Shown here piece by piece: positions 1 to 12,277 of a stretch of DNA of 64,000 nt (position 1 is its first letter; every line of letters starts with the position of its first letter). Under the pieces are notes generated by a model. The model did no database searches, was not told where the DNA came from, and saw only the letters and a program-made list of their open reading frames with translations. Made by a program: the position numbers and the translations under genes. The DNA comes from Saposhnikovia divaricata (lineage: Eukaryota; Streptophyta; Magnoliopsida; Apiales; Apiaceae), in NCBI GenBank assembly GCA_036435485.1, contig CM071597.1, positions 171,846,147 to 171,910,146 on the forward strand, in the 5' to 3' direction.

Positions 1-149
1 CTAATCAATTAAATCGGTGGCAATTTCCTTAATTAATTAACCGTGTTAATTAATTATGTTAAGGCGGTGGCAAAAAATCCGTAGTAAAAACGGAATTGAT
101 TTTACCGAATCAATGAATTCAAATTATAATCGAATCCATATTCCAACAA
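1..149 (-). mobile_element. End of a minus-strand copia-type LTR (element F), cut by the window edge
   Basis: The segment ends in TTCCAACA and is followed directly by ATCCCCCACATGG. Read on the minus strand this is a purine-rich tract (GTGGGGGAT) followed by an LTR starting TGTTGGAAT, the usual polypurine tract/LTR junction of a Ty1/copia element. Only the part of the LTR next to the internal region is inside the window. The junction resembles that of element C at 30739/30740 (TGTTAGAAAAT after GTGGGGGAT), which supports the reading. The family cannot be named. Confidence 0.6.
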
Positions 150-1847
150 TCCCCCACATGGATGAGATTGATATCGTAGTAGCACACACCAGACAGACAC
201 AGAATTTGATTTGGTGATAGATTCTTCGATCAGATATAGCATACGATAGGTAGAGGTTTGCTCCTTGAACCTTCGCTTGAGTAAGCATACCGACCTTACT
301 GGTAGACAGTGGAGGTTTGCTCTTTGAACTGTTCGACCGTTTGTGTAAGCGATGATATACTTATCACTATATCCTTTCTGACTCGTTCAGCTCTCATGAT
401 TATGTCCATTTTGGCCATGGAACACCGTCCTGGTTCTGCAGGAGTTTCTAAAGAATTGTGCCTCGCAATTCTCCTTTGTAGCGGCCCCACTTCTCTCCCA
501 CATAGGTGATCTTTATCTTATAGAGTAACCCGCGTTTACTCAACCGAATTTCATGCAATCAAACTTGAATTCCATGTATTCGTCAAAGATCATTAAAAGC
601 ATAAAACTTAACCTCGTACTATACGGGTCTCACTGTTTCTTCATCATAGGAATAGGCCAGGGGTTACCCCCACAGTGATTTGGTCATCATGATTTAGTTG
701 GCCCATTGAACCAAGTTCTTGGGACCTCCAGTCAGCAATGGTTGGGTGTCCACCATGATGCCGTTAAGCAATAGGGCTAAGGCCCATCCCTCTCGATGAT
801 TTTACAACTATCTCTCGGTATAACCAGATTCTCTTGGTTTAACCGGATTATCTCAGTTTAACCATCTGGTTAGTGGATCCACAACATTATCATTTGACTT
901 TACATCGTCAATCCTGATAATTCTCGTTGAGAGTAGTTGTTTAATGATATTATGTCTTCGTCATAGAGGCGAGACATACCATTACACACACAACAATGTA
1001 ATCTCCCAATTTTCAAATTATTTACATAAAATATGCATATTGAAGACACATTTTCTTGTCATTTAGGAATATCCTTTACAAAGTGACTACCAATTCACCC
1101 TCTTACACGCATATATATTATGCAATAGACTCGTATTCTATCATGAATCGAGCTATGTTTAATCGTCTATCTAGGATTCCATGACATGGCTGCTTTCGTT
1201 AATGTGAACTATATTCACAAGTGACCTTTAAATTCTTAAAGTCAAACATCTAACATCCATACTATATCCACATAGTACAATTAGATGTCTTTTACAATGC
1301 AACCCAAACTCACGAGTATATCTCAAACACCTTAGTCTCATTGCAATCACATTCAAGAGACTTCCACTTGACTTGTGCATCTACTCAGTTTATCCACTGT
1401 GTAGCCTATGTCTAATTTTGTACAATTTTAAAATGTACAAAAAACTTCCAATCATTCTTGAGAGATCCTTGTTCATCTATACTTGGATAGACACATCATA
1501 CATATTCATTCTAGCTATACTAGATTTAGTTACGTTAATCTCTTCAAGATTCACATCACCAACGTGTGACACGTATCCTTTTGGACTTTTAAAGTTTTTT
1601 AAGATTTTATTCTCCAAAATCAAAACTTTAAGTCTCATCCAAATTGCTAGAGATGATCATCTTGTCATTACTTCTCATAATGATTTGATCACTCGTGCAA
1701 TAACTTTTATCATCTCATGTGTAAATAACATATACACACCTGTCAATTCTTTGATTTTCTATCAATTTGACATCTCAACATTGGCATATGTCACATTTTG
1801 GTAATTACTTACCAGTCATCTGCTAAGACTTCAATTCGTCATTGACA

Positions 1848-1969
1848 TTACCAATTTTTAGCGTTTCAAAAATTGGCAATTTCAGTTTACCTTATTACCA
1901 AGTTTAAGCGTCCCCAAACTGGTAATACCCATTATCTAGTTACCAAATTTGAGCGTCCTCAAAGTGGAA
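1848..1969. repeat. Three consecutive imperfect stem-loops with a shared loop
   Basis: Three units at about 1848-1880, 1894-1926 and 1939-1969 each have the form (T)TACCAA-TTT, a loop containing AGCGT, then AAA-(T/C)TGG. Stems are 8-11 bp and the loops are variants of AAGCGTCCTC. The stems vary while the loop is kept. Confidence 0.5.
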
Positions 1970-2420
1970 AACTAAGTCATTTATTTTGAAGCCATTGCTT
2001 GTCGTAGCAATATCAAATTTTATATGCCACTGGTGTCTATTTCGATTCACAAAATAATTCACCTAGTCATAGTCTTTCTATGCTTGTCTTAACAACAAAC
2101 CCTCAGGTTATCTCACGTAGATTTCTTTTAAATCTCTATTTAGAAAGACTTTCTCAATGTTCATTTGATATACTTCTCAATTTCGCAACACGATAATTTT
2201 AAGTATCACCTTAACGAACCTCATTCTCGTAAATCGAGAAATACTATCTCAAAACATATCAGGTCTTCACTTTGACTGTAATTTATAATTATCAGTCTGA
2301 CCTCATACTTTTTCTTTACCCATGTATCTATTTTTCAATTTGAAAAATCTGTTTGGGTCCTAATGGTATCTATCTCGCAAGAAGATCCATATAATTTCAA
2401 ACATGATTCTACTTAAAAGA

Positions 2421-2472
2421 ACCACTCTCTCTATTCCTTAACATCAACCATTCTCTCTATTCCTTAACATCC
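2421..2472. repeat. Two-copy tandem repeat, 26-bp unit
   Basis: ACCACTCTCTCTATTCC... at 2421-2446 is followed directly by ACCATTCTCTCTATTCC... at 2447-2472. The units differ at about two positions. This looks like a simple local duplication inside non-coding DNA. Confidence 0.7.
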
Positions 2473-5310
2473 TTTTCCCCCCACAAGGGATAGAGAGTTC
2501 ATATAATGCTATAGTCCATTTTCTAGCACACATGTTAGAAAATCTTGACTCGTTGACTTCTTAACTTTGGCCAATTTCCCTCTTAATATCTTCTTTCATC
2601 AAAGAATTATTAGAGGAACACGTAGCTTTTTCAAGATTTGAGGTTCACCACTAAGCAAATCGTTAAGATATTCGGGACTATCGAATTTCTTATCATATGT
2701 CTTTTGCTCTGTTTAGGTTCATTCTCACATTAATCCAATAACTTAGGAGTTCATTTGGATAAACTTACGGATCTATGTGGAACTACTTAGCTTAATATAT
2801 AAGCATTTCCAGATTCCGTAGTTGCATACAAATTAGAATCTCATTATTTAGATTCATGTATAGGATATCATTAGACACAATCGTTGTCTATATCCATCCA
2901 AGATACCTAGATTATTTTGGATCATTTTTAACCTTTATAGGTATCAGTATCAAGATATCTCCAAGATACCCCCACAATTCAATTATTTCTAGGAATGCTT
3001 CGTTGCATTCTAGAGTTCGTTCATAGAAAATTATATTATTTTCTCTTCAAGATACCCCCACATTTTTAATATTTCTAAGAATGTCAAAATACATTCCAGA
3101 TTTAGTAGGAAATTTTTAATATTTCCTTTCATGGTATCTTGTTTAAGGAATGATTAGTCCCTTCATAACTAACATCCTCAGATTCGGTGATAGACCGAAC
3201 AGATCACAATCATTATGCATCTTCAATTAGAGCGTAACTTGAGCCTGCAACTACTCCATCTACCTTATGCGAGTAAGGTATTGTGGCCTCATGAATATTC
3301 ACGTTATGAAACAAAATTCACCCAGTGATTATTCACCACCAAAATCATTCTTAACCATCTTAATTTTCCGTAGTAAGTTGGTTTTCAGTCTCGAGCTTAT
3401 AGAGTATATTCTTCTCTATAAAGCTTCATATTTACTCTTTAATGAGTATACATAATCAATGTATTACTATAAAGTAATTACACAACTTGTTACCACCTCT
3501 CACTAGAGCAGGTTTCAAACGACCATGATCCCATCATAAAGAGATTCCCAATTTTCCTTGAATTAAATACTTCAAAACAACATTCTTCAATGGTTTGATT
3601 TCCAGGTTGTCGGAGAAGACACAATGGTCTCACTTAATACCCGACTTCCTTACAGGCATGGCCTGTTGTTGACAAAATCTCCCCATATCGAAATCATTGA
3701 AAAATTCGTATTTAATTCCGTGTTTCATAAACACAGAAATCTCATAATCGTTTTGTTTAATTATAAAATCTCGAGTCATTACAGATTTTATCTTGTTTTT
3801 ATTAAAACCTCTCAGGTATTAATATCATGTTCAAAGAACTTTCTTGTTCTTCTCACTGAAAAATTCAACCACTGAATTTCTCTTAAATTTCAATTTGATT
3901 CATAAAGAACCTAATTTTCTTGCTCATCACTGGTACAACCAGAAGAGACCCGAGGAAGAACATAAACTTCCAATAAATCCACAATCAGTGATCCTTGATC
4001 AACTTATGCGTTAGGGTTAACAACATCTCGGATTTCTCCGAATTTTCAGCATACAGAGCTGACATCAATATTCACCGTATTAGGTATCACATGGATCATC
4101 ATAATAGGCTCGTGTGTCACTGCCGCAGCAGACCGACACCAACAAGAGAATATATAATTTAACCGAAGGAACAAATCCAATCGGAAAATTATAAATCTCA
4201 TGTCGACCCTCAACGTATACTTAATAAGTAACAGGTTCGTTAGGTTTTTAACTTCAAACTCAAGAAAGAATGTAATGCCAAATGTTTTCTGCACATATAC
4301 TTAACAATTTAATTAGCTCAAATTTTCCAAAATTTAAGCTTAGTAATCATGGCACTATAATCTAATGAAAAACCAATTAATATCGAACCAATTAATTGAT
4401 TGATAAGAACTTATTACTAATTAAATATAAGTTCAATTTGTTACAGCACACCATAACACCAACAGAAGACACACGTATCCCAATATTTACATGTACAATG
4501 ATTATTACTTACCAACCACTATTAAGGTTCTGTAATAAAATAATCCAAAACATTATGTCCACATATATTTTCAAACTGAATCACAAAAGATGTACATAAA
4601 ATATGTGCACCTGCTCCTTTCACATATTAAAATTTGTATGTTAATCTCTATATTATAAGATCAATACAACAAATACCAAGATCTTGTAACATGGTATCAA
4701 TTAAAGTGAAAATAAACCTGGCAAATCATATGACCTCCGTTAACGCGTCTACATACATGGCATAAAGAGCAATAAACATTCAATTTAATTGAATAAGAAT
4801 GTGCCATGACGGTAAACCAATTTTTTATATATTAGTTAATAAATTGACAGGACATTAACATACCGAAGACATAAAGCAATCCAGGCACTTTAAACAATGG
4901 TATACCTTAATAAATCCATTAATATATTAATAGTCAAACATGACAAGTGAATTACAAAACCATATCATATATGGCTGCCTACATGACTATTCACAATAAT
5001 CAACAGCTCTTCCAGTGACCGTACATCATAAAATCATATGTTAAATCCTTTAACATAAATCCATGTAAAAATTAGTACCCACGAACAAGTCAAGATATAG
5101 ACCGAACATTTGAATAAATCGTACAAAAGATCGAAATAAAAAACTGCTTTAAGAATTATACACTTTAAATCTGTCACTCAAACGGATAAATAAATATGTA
5201 AGTACAGATCACAGATATATAAAATAATACGCTTTAAGATTGTTAACAGTTTGTCGGACATATATGATGAATTTATGACTTGGCTTATTGGTCTGAAAAT
5301 ATAAATGCAG

Positions 5311-7916
5311 AAACTGATTGAGGCATCACTACAGCAACAAAGGAAATTGCAAAGGATGTCTGCTTATGTGCCCTCTAATCCACCTCAACGAAGTTCAACT
5401 ATTAATCAAGAAACCAGGACATTGTATGTTTTCATATTACTAATGATTCAGTCACATCTTGTTCTTGATGCTGAATGTTCACCAACATCTTATTTTCTTG
5501 AATTTCAGTATATCACCTGAAAACAACAAGCAGGATATTCCTTTCAGCTCACTTAACTATGAGGAGCCAGCAGCATTACCTAAAGTCAGTATTTCCCATG
5601 CCTGAATGTGTTTTACTTCAAACTAAGCCTCATTATGTGAATTTGACAAACAATGCCATAGTTGAGGTTATTATGAGACGAAAACAGTAATAAATTTAAA
5701 AATAATGAAGTTCACTAGTGTATACTCCCTTTGTTCCTATTTATAGGTCGTTAGACTTTTTGCACGTGACTTGAGGTTCACCACACAATTAAAAGTTAAT
5801 ATTTCTTTACACTGTCTGATAATTAACGTTATTCATTATTATTACAGCCCATGCGTTGCTGTTAGACTATAAGGTAACCTATGCGAAATTCATAATTTTG
5901 GTTATAGGACTTGAATCAAAGAATACTTCTTCTCCTCTCTTTTGTCCTGAAATTATAATGAGCAGTAATCAAATCTAGATTTAAGAATTTAAATACTTTG
6001 TATCTGTACAAGCCCGAGATATGCTTTTTGTCATGTATACTCACAATGTCTACTACATCCATTCCAGGAGAAAAAGGGTCGTTGCACACCACCACTATGG
6101 TACATTACTGCTGATGAGCTTAATTCGTTGTCTTCGTAAGTGCGATTCGTAATCACTAAATACCTTCTTTTATAGAGGTCACAACCAATAAATATAAATA
6201 AACAGTTATATTACTTACCGATCCAGTATATTTGCTCTGTTTTTTTTTGTTTTGTACCTTTGATCTTTTATTCTGTCATGATTCATCTTACCTTTGCTAG
6301 GTTACATAGGTTAATGCAATTCTTTTGGATATTCTTCCACTAAGAATGCTCATGATCTAAATGCATGACCGTCATGATACTTTTTGTGCGAGAATGTAAT
6401 TTGTACCATTACTTTCTGGAAAATTTAGGTATATGAAAGGACGGCTCACTCTAGAAAAGGTCAATGCAGCGATTAGTGACATGGCTACCTATGCTGAAGC
6501 GAATGCCCAACTTGTGACAGCACCAAGAAAGAAGGTTGTTTAGTCTGAATCACCTCTTCCTTCTATGCTCTTCTCTTTGATAAAATTAATTTTGTTGTTC
6601 TCTACTGACAATTATCTATTGTTTTTTGAAGTTAACAGAAGCTAATTTGGACAGAGCTATGGTATGTAACTTGATTAAACAAGCGTATGTTTGAATAACT
6701 TTTGATTGCTCAATTGGAGGTTATATTGAATACCACTGAATTTCTGTATTAAGACATCATATCCATGCAATCTACTGAAAGCACCTCCCAATTGCTTTTT
6801 CTACTGCATATGTGGTTTGAACTGACACTATGTAGTATTTAGCTTATGGCACGTCTCCAGAACTGGTAACATCTTCAAGTTTAGTATTATATGATCGGGA
6901 AGTATAACTAATTGTCCTATAACCCTGCAGGAATTAAGAGAGATTGCAGGAACAGATTCAGTGAAGGGCAAACACTTCTTTCTAGAAACTGACATTAAAG
7001 GGCCTTCCTTCAAGCTTGACAATACTGGAAAAGCAACACTAACTGTGAGTTGGTTCTCTGTTTACTGGTTAAGAAATAGCATGTTTCATGTAACCAGCTA
7101 TATTAGGTAGTCACTTTTTTTACAGTGCATGCTTGTTTGGCATCATAATTTCCTGTAGCTCTCAGTGATTTAATTTTATTAGTTACATATATGTTTTGGA
7201 TAGATTGCACATGCCACATGGAATAGTTTTATTATATTTACTAATATATTCCCCTACAAATAAGAAAATAATAGTAGAAGACTGGGTGTGATAAGAGTCA
7301 AACTGACATTATAACAATTTGTCAGCTATTTATAAAACCCTCTTATACCAGTGCCTGAACTAATAATGCCTCTTTGCAAGAAATATAAAATTTGCAATTT
7401 GTAGGACTGTTGCTCAAAATGAAATTTTAGTTGTTCAAAACAAACAAACATATGTTTATTTCCATTTTGCATTTCTCATCATTTAGCTCAAATTTCAGTT
7501 AGCATATTGAAACATATTTCATTACTAATTCAATGTCTAAAGTAGAAGTGGTGATAAGTAATTGTGCTTTTTTGTGATCTTTTGCTGGATTTTTAAGAAA
7601 TGTAATGTGTTTATGAAAGGAACATAGTGAAAGTAGACAACATGACAAATCTATATGAATTTTCAAAAAAAGTTGGAATAATCAAAACTAAATTAGCTAA
7701 TAGAAGGCAAAGAAGATGTCTAATTAAATACTTTCAGTCTTGTGCATTGCATAACACTTGGAGAACGGTTATATAATCTCTTTTTGAACTCTGGATACAT
7801 GCATACTTGAATATTAACTATATAATATGTACTTTTCACAGGTCCTTCGTCACCTTGGTCGTATAACTGAAAGTCGAATCGGGCATCACCGCGTTATCAT
7901 CCTTCTAAAGCCATAG
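5311..7916 (+). pseudogene. SKA1: SKA1-like kinetochore gene, copy 1, lacking exons 1-2
   Basis: SKA1 is a subunit of the spindle and kinetochore associated complex, which helps couple kinetochores to microtubules. Seven exons can be joined in frame with GT-AG introns: 5311-5423, 5509-5584, 6068-6135, 6429-6534, 6632-6661, 6931-7044 and 7842-7916. They give about 193 residues ending ...RVIILLKP and a TAG stop. Features match plant SKA1: EASLQQQRKLQ coiled coil, EEPAALPKEKKGR linker, LWYITADELNSLSSYMKGR and a C-terminal winged-helix-like domain (GKHFFLETDIKGPSFKLD, VLRHLGRITESRIGHHR). With the 76 residues of exons 1-2 seen in copy 2, the total would be about 269, close to the family length. 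No exon 1 or 2 lies upstream: similarity to copy 2 starts at about 5251, inside intron 2, and what precedes is repeat-like. All splice sites present look normal, so the 5' loss is the only visible damage. Product identity is confident; function of this copy is doubtful. Confidence 0.8.
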
Positions 7917-8705
7917 TGATACTCTAAATTCTTAATGTCAAATTCTTATTGCTTATCCTAAGCCTGCACTAGAGGATGATTCTCTTAAAAGGTCTATTGC
8001 ATCTGATTCACAAATTGAAATGAATCAGCAATTGAACTGGAGGAGTATAATGGTTTTCAGCATTCGGCAAATAGTGTTTAGAATTTTTGAATGATGCGTG
8101 TTTAGATACAGTACTCTATTAGTTTTTTGGTTTTTTTTCCTAATATTGAACCCGTTTGGCAAATCTTATCTATCAGAAATAAGTGTTCTGAAAAAGGTAC
8201 ATCAAATTGTATTTTTTTCTGAAATAAGTTACTTATTTCTGCATATAAAAAATACTAAAATCCTCCTAAATATTTAATTCTAAAAATTAGTATGTAAATG
8301 CGAAATTTTTTCTCGAAATAAGTTTTTAAAATAAGGAGAGCCAAACAAGCTCATTGTAAGATGTAGTAGTGATCATCACATATGCTTGTAATATTGTAAG
8401 AATGATGGTTACCAAGTATCCCTCTATCTCGAAAAACGTTTCCTGTTTGATTTGAACACATTTGTCAACGTACATTTTTAATCGTTAATATCTTTAATTT
8501 CATATTAGTATTAAATATAAAAACTTCACTGTATTAAACTACTCACAAATATGAATCAAACAAAACCATTCATGATTATATTTTGTTTTATAAATTAAAT
8601 TATGCGTAAATTGGTAGTAGATCGCTTATAATGAATAGTGTAAAAAGTTAAAACAGGAAAAGAAAAATGAAACAAATAACTTGTGAAAGAGACCATATAG
8701 TTCTG
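7917..8705. other. 3' flank of SKA1-like copy 1, no further gene seen
   Basis: This A+T-rich DNA has no convincing ORF. It is the part missing from copy 2, whose similarity stops at 16150 and resumes at about 22866. It may hold the 3' UTR and poly(A) region; no specific signal is assigned. Confidence 0.4.
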
Positions 8706-9238
8706 AGTTTCAGTTGCTGCTACTGGCTCTCTTGCATCTTAACTTGACCAGTTAACATATATGTAGGATTTGAAATACTGAAAATATGGAAGACTCAGAT
8801 TATGATTCTACACAAAATTTATTGATTGTGCATGGTACTGTCCATATAATCGTGACAACTGATTAATGAATAATGCCCAAAAGTTTCTTCCTAAAACTTG
8901 ATCATCCAAAACAATTGTAAGCTTCTTAGTTATCCCAAATGTGGTACTGTGAGCGCATCTCTGATAGTAGTACCAGAAAGAATGTCATGTGTTTCTACTG
9001 GTTCTTCGTTATTGTGTTGTTGCCAAAAAAGATCATTATATTTGGCATTCTTGTTGAATATTTAGATATATAAAAAGTAATGTGTGGGAATGTAGTTAAG
9101 TTCTGGAGCTGTCAACTATAGCCATAGGAACCTGAAGTTTTTTTTTTTTTGCTAAATAGGAACCTAAAGTATTTAAATGACCTTTAGTAAAAAACAAATA
9201 CAAATATTAGCTTTCTTGATAATTTGTTGAATATTGGT
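8706..9238. repeat. SKA1 downstream segment, duplicated at 22866-23402
   Basis: About 530 bp here match 22866-23402 with a few substitutions and small indels. Shared phrases include TTGCTGCTACTGGCTCTC, GAGCGCATCTCTGATAG and a T-rich run near the end. Similarity stops after TTTGTTGAATATTGG in both. It shows that the duplication producing the two SKA1-like copies extended well beyond the gene. Confidence 0.85.
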
Positions 9239-10248
9239 ATACATTGTTCAGTGTGGTAATTGTTGCTTGATGTTTTCGATCTTCATCTGGTAGTTCATAC
9301 ATTTACACATCTTGGAGCAAATGAAGTTCACACCTTTGTGATTAGTAACGGAGTTCATATGTTTTGCAACTTTTTAAAAATATGCAAAAATACGTATGTT
9401 TCAAAAGTTTGCATGATAAAAATATGCATTATTTTTAGGAAAATGGCAGGTACTCTAAATTGGTTTTGGTTCCCAAGATAATTCCTAAATGTCAAGTGTC
9501 TTATTTTAATTGATTTTAATAAAATGGATCCACTACATTCATACCAACTTCCCCTGGATCCACTACATTCATACCAACTTCCCCAATCAAAATTTTCTAA
9601 TCTGCCACGTCATATTTAATACTTTACATATTAAAAATGTGTTTCATAGAATCATAGTTTACATATCTTGAAAATAAGTAAAACGATAAGATTTTTTATT
9701 TTATTTTTTAAATTGTATAGCAATATTGGCTATCGGCATTGTTCTAAAAATCTAACCTTTTTCAACTTATTAATGAAATTTGCTTTAATTTTGGTAAAAA
9801 AAAAAAAATCTCAGATTAAGTCGATGAATCCCCAATTAATACTCTAGTCTATTCTATTTTTAAAATTTCATATTAATCTTTGCAACTATTTCTTGATCGG
9901 AATATTTATAATAAATTAATAAAATTTAAATTATATATTAATCAAATATGAATTATTATATATTTTATGGTATAATAAATATATATTACTTAACAAATAA
10001 CTAATAAAATCATAATAATATACTATATAATATTATAATATTAAATATACCCGATTTTTACTACGATTTATCCTTCCAATTAATCCCCGATTTAACAATT
10101 AATCCTTGCAACACTGTGATTTAATGATTAAATCTTGCAACACTGGCTGTTGGGTAAAAAAAAGGAATTTTTGTAATGTATGTCCAAAAGCACAATAAGA
10201 ACTTAGTTGTCTGATTGATTTATTTTCATTAGTTACAATGGAACCTTA
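9239..10248. other. A+T-rich intergenic DNA, no gene seen
   Basis: There is no convincing coding potential, only homopolymer runs and A+T-rich simple sequence around 9790 and 9900-10050. A 30-bp unit starting TGGATCCACTACATTC is tandemly duplicated at 9525-9584. Confidence 0.5.
9525..9584. repeat. Two-copy tandem repeat, 30-bp unit
   Basis: Two identical, directly adjacent units begin TGGATCCACTACATTC and end CCAACTTCCCC. It looks like a recent local duplication. Confidence 0.85.
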
Positions 10249-10555
10249 GAGCATCTCCAATGGCAACATGTATAATGGTTGGCTAAAAAATTTTAAATTA
10301 GGAAATAATAAATTTTTTATATAAGGGTGACAAGTAAAACTCCAATGAACATAGCTATAATGAAATTGTGTATATTTTTTCTAAGGGTTTATGTTGGTTC
10401 AACAAATATAACCAACCAAGTAGGATTGTCTATAATTTTTGCTAAGGGTAATTATGCATTGGAGTGTATTTTTTTTTACATATTCTCTATTTCATGCCAC
10501 CTAATATGCCAACTAGGATAATATTGCTAAGGATTTTTCCCCATTGGAGATGCTC
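10249..10555. mobile_element. MITE, Tourist/Harbinger-like
   Basis: This 307-bp element is bounded by GAGCATCTCCAATGG on the left and CCATTGGAGATGCTC on the right, a perfect terminal inverted repeat. It is flanked by TTA at 10246-10248 and 10556-10558. A 3-bp TTA/TAA target duplication with a short non-coding body fits PIF/Harbinger-type MITEs. No transposase is present, so the superfamily is inferred from the target duplication only. Confidence 0.8.
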
Positions 10556-10694
10556 TTACATATACAAAAATCTCAGTCAATGAAAATTTATAAAGAAAAA
10601 TGATTTTTAGAGTGTACCTTAGATACACTCTATAAAGAACCTAAAATAAATAAATTGTTCTGCACTTGATCGAAACAAAGTAGATATATATTTA

Positions 10695-11394
10695 GAGCAT
10701 CTTCAAGAGACTCATACATTTACTCTTAAAAATAATATAAATAAATGGTTCTTAACAATTTATTACATTGGTTTATGTGTCAAGCTTTATTTATAATTTA
10801 TTCATAAATCAATCCTACTACAACCAAAAGTTGTGCAAGAATTGGTGGACATGAATAGTTTATTATTAAAATATAAGTTAAGAGCTACTAGCAGCTCTTA
10901 GAAATGAGCAGAGAGAAGAGACTCTTAGTGTTTTTAAGAGCATCTCCAAGAGGCTCTTTATTGTAGCTCTTAACTCAAAAAATGAGGAGCGAGAATAAAA
11001 ATCAAGCTCCAAGAGACTCCTAGAGGCTCTTTAAAAAGTTAAGAGCTTCTTCTCTCTCCTCTATTTTAGGAGCAACTAGTAGCTCTTAACTTAATATTTT
11101 ATTAGTAAAATAGTGGTTCTTTTCTCTCATCTATTGATTGTTTGTCCAAGTGGAATTGAAATATGAATAAAATATAAAATAAAGAGCCATAATAGAGAGC
11201 ATTGTTGGAGTTGACACACAAATCAATGTAATAACTTGCTAAGAGCTTAATTATTTATAATATATTTAGGAGTGAGCTAAGAGACTCTTGGAGATGCTCT
11301 AAGAGCCACTAAAAGTCTTTTGTAGCAACATTTTCATTCTCTCTCCTCATTTTTTGAGTTAAGAACTCAAGTAGAGAGACTGTTGGAGATGCTG
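10695..11394. mobile_element. MITE of the GAGCATCT family, carrying an inserted relative
   Basis: The outer copy starts GAGCATCTTCAAGAG after TTA (10692-10694) and ends ...TTGGAGATGCTG before TTA (11395-11397). Its body is interrupted at 10938-11299 by another family member. Without that insertion and one TAA the outer copy would be about 335 bp. The terminal base mismatch and internal differences suggest it is the oldest member of the cluster. Confidence 0.7.
10938..11299. mobile_element. MITE of the GAGCATCT family, nested copy (362 bp)
   Basis: It starts GAGCATCTCCAAGAGGC and ends CTTGGAGATGCTC, flanked by TAA at 10935-10937 and 11300-11302. It is highly similar over its full length to 11398-11759 and of identical length. 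It sits inside an older relative. Confidence 0.85.
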
Positions 11395-11397
11395 TTA

Positions 11398-11759
11398 GAG
11401 CATCTCCAAGAGGCTCTCTATTGTAGCCCTTAACTCAAAAAATGAGGAGAGAGAATAAAAATCAAGCTCCAAGAGACTCTTAGAGGCTCTTTAAAAAGTT
11501 AAGAGCTTCTTCTCTCTCCTCTATTTTAGGAGCAACTAGTAGCTCTTAACTTAATATTTTAGTAGTAAAATAGTAGTTCTTCTCTCTTATCTATTGATTG
11601 TTTGTCCAAGTGAAATTGAAATATGAATAAAATATAAAATAAAGAGCCATGATAGAAAACATTTTTGGAGTTGATACACAAATCAATGTAATAACTTGCT
11701 AAGAGCTTAATTATTTATAATATATTTAGGAGTGAGCTAAGAGACTCTTGGAAATGCTC
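11398..11759. mobile_element. MITE of the GAGCATCT family, third copy (362 bp)
   Basis: It starts GAGCATCTCCAAGAGGC and ends CTTGGAAATGCTC, flanked by TTA at 11395-11397 and 11760-11762. It abuts the outer copy, so they share one TTA. It is nearly the same sequence as 10938-11299, with scattered substitutions. Confidence 0.85.
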
Positions 11760-11762
11760 TTA

Positions 11763-12107
11763 GAGCAAGTCCAATAATGTCCTAATAGCTGCCTTATAAA
11801 TATTATAAATTATAGTGTCCTAAGGACATTACTTTAAAACATGAACTCCAACAACAATCCTTATCCACATTCCTTATTATTAAAATAATAATATATTTTA
11901 GTAGGAAAGGGGGAAGTGGGAAAAGAAAGTGGAGGGAAAATTATTTTTTATTATTAAAAGTGAAGTGAAGCTTGTCTAGGATAGCCTTATTTTTAGGGCA
12001 AGTGATACATATCCTAGCATTTTAAGACATTGCTGGATCATTATTTTTTATTAAATGACTTATATTTTAACTTAAGACATCATTTTAGGACACTGTTGTA
12101 CTTGCTC
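11763..12107. mobile_element. MITE-like element with GAGCAAGT ends
   Basis: The left end is GAGCAAGTCCAATAATG and the right end is TTGTACTTGCTC, an imperfect terminal inverted repeat around a non-coding body rich in 'TCCTAAGGACAT'-type phrases. TTA lies on the left, but TGG on the right, so the target duplication is not clear. It abuts the preceding MITE. Confidence 0.5.
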
Positions 12108-12277
12108 TGGATCCCTATGTCGTGCAAATTTTGAACATAACCACTAGTGCTATATTTTATGAAAATCAGAAATCAAATCCAATTGCCCCGCTCCCACAAA
12201 GTTTCCCCGCATTTTCAAAATTCGTAAATCCCAAAACACTGGCCCAATTAAATCGAGAGACTGAGAGAGAGAGAGAG

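Larger units (their letters stand above)
150..5250 (-). mobile_element. Non-coding stretch, probably the internal region of element F
   Basis: This stretch follows the polypurine tract at 150-162. It is A+T-rich, has no ORF above about 143 codons, and shows no recognisable gag, integrase, RT or RNase H on either strand. The first 1.2 kb resembles the 3' untranslated part of copia elements in style. The rest holds repeated 'caagatacccccac' phrases (about 2940-3070) and short hairpins. I did not find a primer-binding site or the second LTR, so the right limit is uncertain. It is set where similarity between the two SKA1-like copies begins (about 5251). It may be a non-autonomous derivative or several decayed repeats. 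Confidence 0.35.

Noticed and set aside
1373..1804. 143-codon open frame in element F
   Set aside because: Low-complexity, A+T-rich product without family resemblance, in a non-coding retroelement region.
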